A stretch of DNA of 9,590 nucleotides. Origin: Candidatus Poribacteria bacterium (GTDB lineage: Bacteria; Abyssobacteria; SURF-5). The notes beneath the pieces are model-generated. The model was given only the letters and a program-made list of their open reading frames with translations. It had not been told where the DNA came from and did no database searches. The stretch lies in NCBI GenBank assembly GCA_016215705.1, contig JACRIR010000009.1:1-9590 (forward strand), written 5' to 3'. The position numbers and the translations under genes are program-made. This document shows positions 5,591 to 9,590 of the stretch, piece by piece; position 1 is the stretch's first letter, and each line of letters starts with the position of its first letter.

Positions 5591-5625
5591 GAACCGTAAA
5601 CCGTAAACTGTGAACCGTGAACCAG
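5591..5625. repeat. Tandem heptamers, RAACCGT type
   Basis: Five head-to-tail seven-base units are present: GAACCGT, AAACCGT, AAACTGT, GAACCGT and GAACCAG. They end eight bases before the ribosome site of the molybdopterin-binding gene. A related three-unit tract lies at 7171-7191. Confidence 0.8.
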
Positions 5626-5642
5626 TTCTTTCGGAGGCAGCA

Positions 5643-6725
5643 ATGTGTGAGCAAGATAGTGTGAGTACAGAACACTCGATGGGACACGCCTTCAAAACGA
5701 CGCCGGTCGCCGAGGCTGTGGGCATGGCGCTGGCACATGACGTCACCGAGATACGGCCGAGCGAGTTCAAGGGCAGGGCTTTCAAGAAGGGCCACGTCAT
5801 ACGCCCCGAGGATGTCTGTCACTTGCAGCGACTGGGCAAAGAGAAAGTGTTCGTCCTGAGCATTTCCGGGGACGATATGCATGAAGACGATGCGGCAAGG
5901 GAACTGGCAAGCTCGCTAATGGGCCCCGGAGTTGCTCTCAGCGGTGAACCCAAGGAAGGAAGAATTGATTTGCTGGCCGCGTGGGACGGACTCCTCAAGA
6001 TAAACGTTGCAGCCCTCGAGAGATTCAACATGCTTGGGCAGGTCATGTGCGCCACGCTGCACGACAGCACGGTAGTGCGAAAAGGTGACCGTGTGGCCGG
6101 CACTCGCGCCATCCCCCTTGTCGTCAAGCGAAGCCTTGTCGAGAATGCCGTCTCAATTGCCGGAGATGGGATTCTCGAAGTCATCAGAATGAGAAAACCC
6201 CGAACCGGCATTGTCATCACCGGAAGCGAAGTCTATCACGGCAGAATCAAGGACGGCTTTGCGCCCGTCATCCGGGAAAAGATAGAGCGGTTCGACGGAG
6301 AGATCGTGAAAATGAGCTGTGCGCCCGACGACGAGGCGGCGATCGAACAAAGGCTCCGGGAATGCCTGCAATCGGGAGCAGACCTTCTCATTACGACCGG
6401 AGGCATGTCCGTGGACCCGGAGGACGTGACGAGGTTTGCGATTCGGAAATTAGGGGCCGGGAATCTCGTGTATGGCTCGGCGGTTCTGCCCGGCGCCATG
6501 TTCCTTGTGGCATACATCGAAAGCGGCCAAGGAGGCGACTCCGTGCCCATACTGGGAGTGCCGGCCTGCTCGCTCTACCATAAAACGACTGTGCTCGATC
6601 TGGTCCTCCCACGAATTCTGGCAGGCGAGCGGATCGGCATGCCGGAGCTTGCCCGGCTCGGTCATGGTGGACTCTGCCTAAACTGCAAAGAATGCCGCTA
6701 CCCGGTCTGTCCCTTCGGAAAGTAA
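5643..6725 (+). CDS. MoeA/Mog-like molybdopterin-binding protein with C-terminal four-Cys motif
   Basis: This 360-residue protein contains a MoaB/Mog-type molybdopterin-binding domain at about 186-330. Key motifs are GIVITGSEVYHGRIKDGF (189-206), LLITTGGMSVDPEDVTRF (248-265) and PILGVPACSLYHKTTVLDL (302-320). The first 180 residues resemble MoeA-like N-terminal and SAF-like regions but are shorter than in true MoeA (about 400 residues). The last 16 residues hold Cys345, Cys348, Cys351 and Cys356 (C-x2-C-x2-C-x4-C), suggesting a metal or Fe-S site. It probably acts in molybdenum insertion or in handling of the cofactor, but activity is unproven. ATG 5643 follows GGAGG by five bases. An upstream in-frame GTG at 5610 falls inside a tandem repeat and is rejected. 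It lies 191 bases after fmdE, a gap made of repeats, probably in the same transcription unit. Confidence 0.88.
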   Translation: MCEQDSVSTEHSMGHAFKTTPVAEAVGMALAHDVTEIRPSEFKGRAFKKGHVIRPEDVCHLQRLGKEKVFVLSISGDDMHEDDAARELASSLMGPGVALSGEPKEGRIDLLAAWDGLLKINVAALERFNMLGQVMCATLHDSTVVRKGDRVAGTRAIPLVVKRSLVENAVSIAGDGILEVIRMRKPRTGIVITGSEVYHGRIKDGFAPVIREKIERFDGEIVKMSCAPDDEAAIEQRLRECLQSGADLLITTGGMSVDPEDVTRFAIRKLGAGNLVYGSAVLPGAMFLVAYIESGQGGDSVPILGVPACSLYHKTTVLDLVLPRILAGERIGMPELARLGHGGLCLNCKECRYPVCPFGK

Positions 6726-6778
6726 GCTCTTCCAAGAAGATGTGCAACTGATCGAGTCTTTCAGATGCCTCGCACAGA

Positions 6779-6815
6779 GAATCGGGAACATGACGCCGCA
6801 TCGAGTCCCCGATTC
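6779..6815 (-). repeat. Degenerate third copy of the long palindrome
   Basis: Perfect eight-base arms GAATCGGG (6779-6786) and CCCGATTC (6808-6815) flank a centre containing ATGCGGCGTCATG on the minus strand. Read on that strand, about 70 percent of positions align with the palindrome at 5461-5511, including the shared CGGGGAC and ATGCGGC blocks. The relation is probable but not certain. Confidence 0.45.
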
Positions 6816-6907
6816 CCCAGATCTTTACTAGGCTCACTTTTGTATCATAGAAAGATACGCTCTCCTCTTGCCGATTCCCCACCTTTTGCCGCGACGCTGA
6901 GAACCGT

Positions 6908-6936
6908 TTGACAAAACGTCTTTGGACGCTTAACAT
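6908..6936 (+). promoter_or_regulatory. Possible promoter upstream of the exporter gene
   Basis: TTGACA (6908-6913) and TAACAT (6931-6936) are separated by 17 bases. The -35 is a perfect match and the -10 matches four of six. It lies about 350 bases before the exporter start, with a long palindrome between them, so its assignment is tentative. Confidence 0.45.
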
Positions 6937-7003
6937 TGTTTGAGATTTACTCATTAGGAGCGCCTGACCCCGCACACCGCGGAGCTAACCGTGAAAGAAA
7001 TGG

Positions 7004-7050
7004 CCCTTTATTCGGGGACACCATGCGACATGGTGTTCCCGAACTAAGGG
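7004..7050. repeat. Long palindromic repeat, copy 2
   Basis: The arms at 7004-7025 and 7029-7050 match at 19 of 22 positions. The sequence shares the TTCGGGGACACCATGCG core of copy 1, and the similarity continues past the palindrome into AGTCGCC, so the repeated unit is longer than the hairpin. This copy is more decayed than copy 1. Confidence 0.85.
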
Positions 7051-7097
7051 AAAGAGTCGCCCGTTTATCAGTATCGAAGCGATTCCCGGTAAATACA

Positions 7098-7145
7098 GAT
7101 TGCTTCGTCGCCCGGGTCTGCGACCCTATGCTCGTCGCAATGACC
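7098..7145. repeat. Interspersed repeat, TTGCTTCGTCGC / GTCGCAATGACC type
   Basis: ATTGCTTCGTCG at the left and CGTCGCAATGACC at the right form imperfect inverted ends (ATTGC/GCAAT) around a GC-rich centre. I recognise this as a common intergenic repeat type in environmental genomes. No coding role is visible. Confidence 0.5.
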
Positions 7146-7170
7146 AAACAGTCTCGCGTTTTCGGGACGC

Positions 7171-7191
7171 AACCATAAACCATGAACCAAG
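7171..7191. repeat. Tandem heptamers, AACCATR type
   Basis: Three seven-base units AACCATA, AACCATG and AACCAAG are related to the five-unit tract at 5591-5625. In both places the heptamers follow a long palindrome by about 80-120 bases. Confidence 0.65.
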
Positions 7192-7272
7192 TTTGCCCGG
7201 AGCTAAGCGATCTTCCTGTTTTTCCGGATTCTTCCCTTTCGCCTTGCTCCTTTCGTCTTTCCCCTCTTTCTT

Positions 7273-7278
7273 AGGAGG
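7273..7278 (+). promoter_or_regulatory. Ribosome binding site that sets a TTG start
   Basis: A perfect AGGAGG lies six bases before TTG 7285, which supports that codon as the exporter start. Confidence 0.75.
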
Positions 7279-7284
7279 CGTTCG

Positions 7285-8937
7285 TTGGCATTACCGGTCT
7301 CAGAGGTGCAAACCGCACAACCATCTGCGTGGAGCCCGCTCCGACAGCCGCTGTTCCGCGCCCTTTGGACGGCTAACTTGGTATCCAATGTCGGAACGCT
7401 TATGCAAGGCATCGGCGCGGCATGGTTGATGACATCTCTTGATCCTTCGCCGGTGATGGTCTCTCTGGTCCAGGTGGCTACAACTTTTCCAATGTTCTTG
7501 CTCGCGCTTCCAGCGGGAGCCCTGGCCGACATCATTGACCGCCGTCTTTTGTTGCTGGTTGCTCAAACCTGGATGCTTGCGATCGCCGCTTTCCTGGGAG
7601 TCCTTACGGTTTGGCATATAACAGGCGCATGGACTCTGATTCTGCTCACGTTCGCGCTCGGTGTCGGCGCAGCTTTGAACGGTCCGGCGTGGCAGGCGAC
7701 GGTTCTCGACGTAGTCCCCCGGTCAGACCTATCGGCGGCCGTCTCACTGAACAGCGCGGGATTCAACGCCGCGCGCGCAATCGGGCCGATGTTGGGCGGC
7801 TTCATCATAGCGGCAGCCGGACCGGGCGCGGTGTTCCTGCTGAACGCCATATCATTTGTCGGGGTGATCGCTGTTCTCTTCCGATGGCGTCGCGTCGTGA
7901 GCGCCGGCACGCTCCCTGCCGAACGCGTTTTCGAAGCAATGCGAACAGGGGTGCGTTATGTGCGCCACGCGCCGTATTTGAGGTCAGTTTACGTTCGCAC
8001 GATTGTCTTCACCGTATTCGCGAGCGCCATGTGGCCCATGTTGCCTCTGATAGCTCGTTTTGAATTGAATGGCAGCTCGACCACGTACGGGATTCTCCTC
8101 GGATTCTTCGGCGTAGGCTCCGTCGCCGGAGCGGCCATGTTGCCGCAGATTCGCCGAAGACTGTCGGTAAACGCTTTGGTGGCAGCGGATACGCTCGTCT
8201 TCGCGGCATTCGCTCTTGTGCTCGCGTTCTCACGTAACTTCGCAGCGCTGTGCCTGACAATGTGCGCGGCCGGAGCTGCATGGCTCACCCTGCTGTCAAA
8301 TTTCAATTCAAGCACTCAGGGGGCCGTCCCGCTTTGGGTGCGCGGACGCGCAATGTCGGTTTATCTGCTCATATTCTTTGGCAGCCTGGCGGGGGGAAAC
8401 GCGCTTTGGGGAATGGTCGCCAAATATACGAGCATTCGTGTGGCGCTCGTGGCCTCCGCCGCAGGAATGATTATCGGTCTCCTCGCAACAATACGATATC
8501 GCTTGCCCGACGTGGAAACACTCGACACGACGCCCGCAACGGACCCGGAAACCCCGACTGCCGTGGGTGATTTCGACCCTGAACACGGGCCGGTCATAGT
8601 GATGGTCGAGTACCGCATCGATCCGGCAAAAACAAGAGATTTCCGGCAGTCAATGCGAGAAGTACGGCTGGTCCGAAAACGCGACGGTGCGATTCGCTGG
8701 GGTCTGACTCGCGACACGACCGACCCGACCCGCTTCGTCGAGTTCTATGTGACAGAATCGTGGATTGAACATCTCAGACAACATCATCGGCTCACTGTCT
8801 CGGACCGAGCCGTGTTCGACCGCGCGCGAGCATACCATGTAGACGCCGGGCCGCCAAAGGTTTCCCACTTCGTGTTCGCATATGAATCAAACGGAAATGG
8901 GGTGAAGGGGGAAACGGAGAAACGGGGAGAGGCTTGA
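7285..8937 (+). CDS. MFS_3 (EntS-like) exporter fused to an ABM-like domain
   Basis: This 550-residue protein starts at TTG behind AGGAGG. Residues about 20-405 form a major facilitator transporter of the MFS_3/EntS type. SPLRQPLFRALWTANLVSNVG (17-37) is the family's opening. LALPAGALADIIDRRLLLL (73-91) is the loop 2-3 signature, and about ten to twelve hydrophobic segments follow. After a Pro/Thr-rich linker (409-434), residues 436-522 form a soluble domain beginning VIVMVEYRIDP and including EFYVTESWIEHLRQHHRLT, which resembles the antibiotic biosynthesis monooxygenase-like (ABM) ferredoxin fold. This fusion recurs in proteins annotated as transmembrane secretion effector. The substrate is unknown. 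The last 12 or so codons derive from a purine-rich repeat that also provides the stop. No neighbour shows a related function. Confidence 0.9.
   Translation: MALPVSEVQTAQPSAWSPLRQPLFRALWTANLVSNVGTLMQGIGAAWLMTSLDPSPVMVSLVQVATTFPMFLLALPAGALADIIDRRLLLLVAQTWMLAIAAFLGVLTVWHITGAWTLILLTFALGVGAALNGPAWQATVLDVVPRSDLSAAVSLNSAGFNAARAIGPMLGGFIIAAAGPGAVFLLNAISFVGVIAVLFRWRRVVSAGTLPAERVFEAMRTGVRYVRHAPYLRSVYVRTIVFTVFASAMWPMLPLIARFELNGSSTTYGILLGFFGVGSVAGAAMLPQIRRRLSVNALVAADTLVFAAFALVLAFSRNFAALCLTMCAAGAAWLTLLSNFNSSTQGAVPLWVRGRAMSVYLLIFFGSLAGGNALWGMVAKYTSIRVALVASAAGMIIGLLATIRYRLPDVETLDTTPATDPETPTAVGDFDPEHGPVIVMVEYRIDPAKTRDFRQSMREVRLVRKRDGAIRWGLTRDTTDPTRFVEFYVTESWIEHLRQHHRLTVSDRAVFDRARAYHVDAGPPKVSHFVFAYESNGNGVKGETEKRGEA
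8899..8932 (+). repeat. Purine-rich repeat at the 3' end of the exporter gene
   Basis: GGGGTGAAGGGGGAAACGG followed by AGAAACGGGGAGAGG consists of degenerate GGRGAAACG-type units like those found between genes. Here it is read as codons for the charged tail GVKGETEKRGEA of the exporter. Confidence 0.55.
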
Positions 8938-8975
8938 TTTTTGATTACTGCTGTCCAAAAGAGTCTTCTTTTCTC

Positions 8976-9006
8976 ACCGCAAAGACGCAAAGGGCACAAA
9001 GAGAGG
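8976..9006. repeat. Short tandem-like repeat, CGCAAAGAC type
   Basis: Units CGCAAAGA, CGCAAAGGG and CACAAAGAG follow each other in the spacer after the exporter gene. This is a known-looking intergenic repeat type, with no coding signal. Confidence 0.6.
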
Positions 9007-9042
9007 CGAAAAGGAATGACCAGGCAGTACGAACCACCCGCT

Positions 9043-9147
9043 GTCATTCTGAGCGAAGCGAAGAATCCCTTTCTCATGATCAGAAATCTCGCTCTGATTC
9101 TACTGCAAACATCGGTAACAGAGATTCTTCACTACGCTCAGAATGAC
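9043..9147. repeat. Long inverted repeat with GTCATTCTGAGCG arms
   Basis: Arms at 9043-9067 and 9123-9147 match at 23 of 25 positions when one is reversed, separated by 55 bases. The terminal sequence GTCATTCTGAGCGAAGCGAA is a widespread intergenic repeat in uncultured bacteria. The layout resembles a small non-autonomous element, but no target duplication was identified. It ends 39 bases before the next start codon. Confidence 0.8.
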
Positions 9148-9186
9148 GTCCGCACGGCTGGGTGAGTCCTCTGGAAAGGAGTATCC

Positions 9187-9590
9187 ATGCTCATCAAGAA
9201 AGAACAGATTCCCATCCTGATCCTCAATGTCTGCGCAGTCATCTTCTACGCGGCTCTGTTCGCATCGCGGAAGAACTATGAGTTCCTGCTCTATATCGGG
9301 GTCATCATCTTCTTCCTGGTCGTCATTCTCGCAACAGACAAAAAAGTGAATTATCCGAATGACGTCCTCTGGGGATTGACATTGTGGGCGCTCTTACACA
9401 TGTCCGGCGGAGGTTTATATATCGGCGGCGTCAAGCTCTACGAGATCATTCTTGTTCCCATTTCGAACGAATACGAAATCTTTCGTTACGACCAGTTCGT
9501 GCACATCGTCGGCTTCGGAGTCGCGACACTCGTCATGTACCACCTGATAAGACCTAAACTCAGGCCTGACCTCAAGAAGTCGGTTGGGCT
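9187..9590 (+). CDS. DUF2238 (YjdF-like) membrane protein, 3' end outside window
   Basis: The frame is open from ATG 9187 to the window edge, giving 134 complete codons, so the C-terminus is missing. AAGGAG (9176-9181) lies five bases before the start. Hydrophobic segments occur at about 9-27, 33-50, 59-71 and 106-120. The motifs LHMSGGGLYIGG (70-81) and RYDQFVHIVGFG (100-111), with conserved-looking His70, Tyr101, Asp102 and His106, are typical of the DUF2238/YjdF family of inner membrane proteins, whose function is not established. Full-length members are about 200 residues, so roughly a third is missing. It is separated from the exporter by 249 bases of repeats, so it is probably not part of that unit. 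No promoter consensus was found. Confidence 0.75.
   Translation, partial: MLIKKEQIPILILNVCAVIFYAALFASRKNYEFLLYIGVIIFFLVVILATDKKVNYPNDVLWGLTLWALLHMSGGGLYIGGVKLYEIILVPISNEYEIFRYDQFVHIVGFGVATLVMYHLIRPKLRPDLKKSVG

Larger units (their letters stand above)
6726..7284. other. 559-base gene-free spacer
   Basis: No credible gene was found. The stretch holds a degenerate palindrome (6779-6815), a possible promoter (6908-6936), a second long palindrome (7004-7050), a TTGCTTCGTCGC...GTCGCAATGACC repeat unit (7098-7145), three heptamers (7171-7191), and a pyrimidine-rich tract (about 7205-7270) ending at the exporter's ribosome site. Confidence 0.6.

Noticed and set aside
5591-5625. CRISPR array
   Set aside because: The units are seven bases long with no spacers, so this is a simple tandem repeat.
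5610-5642. GTG 5610 as start of the molybdopterin-binding protein
   Set aside because: The extension is encoded by the tandem heptamers. ATG 5643 has GGAGG five bases upstream.
6391-6975. 194-residue minus-strand frame
   Set aside because: It is mostly antisense to the molybdopterin-binding gene, and the rest lies in a repeat-bearing spacer. No motif or ribosome site was seen.
8934-9165. Short plus-strand frames of 70-74 residues
   Set aside because: They are composed of the repeat sequences at 8976-9006 and 9043-9147, with no ribosome site or motif.

Overview
The window looks like chromosomal DNA of an anaerobic, Gram-negative-type bacterium of moderate GC, possibly a Desulfobacterota-like lineage or an uncultured candidate phylum. 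This placement is inference. It rests on an FmdE-family protein, a corrinoid-protein-like 4Fe-4S domain, molybdopterin genes, and many degenerate intergenic repeat families of a kind I associate with environmental genomes. No rRNA, tRNA, CRISPR, phage or transposase gene was seen.

Left block (1-4058, minus strand): an arsenic-type resistance operon. Transcription starts at a strong promoter at 4030-4058 that overlaps a palindrome. The order is arsR-type repressor (3670-3996), ArsP/DUF318-type permease (2182-3351), small thioredoxin-like protein (ArsE-like, 1796-2029), a 4Fe-4S protein (1248-1784), a membrane-anchored CxxC protein (ArsF-like, 649-1164), and a CcdA/ArsG-like membrane protein that runs off the left edge (1-645). 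The last three genes are tightly packed. Together they resemble the arsEFG set linked to nitroaromatic arsenical resistance, plus an extra Fe-S protein. The visible cysteines also fit a split DsbD-like electron relay: cytoplasmic thioredoxin, then CcdA-like membrane protein, then extracytoplasmic CxxC domain.

Central block (4288-6725, plus strand): a molybdenum/molybdopterin locus. A consensus promoter (TTGACA, 17 bp, TAGAAT) is overlapped by a perfect 10-bp inverted repeat with CGTTAT/ATAACG cores, which resembles a ModE operator. It precedes a short ModE-type DNA-binding protein that lacks molybdate-binding domains (4477-4803), an FmdE-family protein (4858-5451), and a MoeA/Mog-like molybdopterin-binding protein with a C-terminal four-Cys motif (5643-6725).

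Right block (6726-9590, plus strand): a 559-bp repeat-rich spacer, an EntS/MFS_3-type exporter fused to an ABM-like ferredoxin-fold domain (7285-8937), another repeat-rich spacer, and the start of a DUF2238 (YjdF-like) membrane protein that runs off the right edge.

Almost every spacer without a clear promoter is filled with small repeats: a long palindrome (two clear copies, one degenerate), tandem heptamers, a long inverted repeat, and purine-rich tracts. One such tract appears to supply the C-terminus of the exporter.
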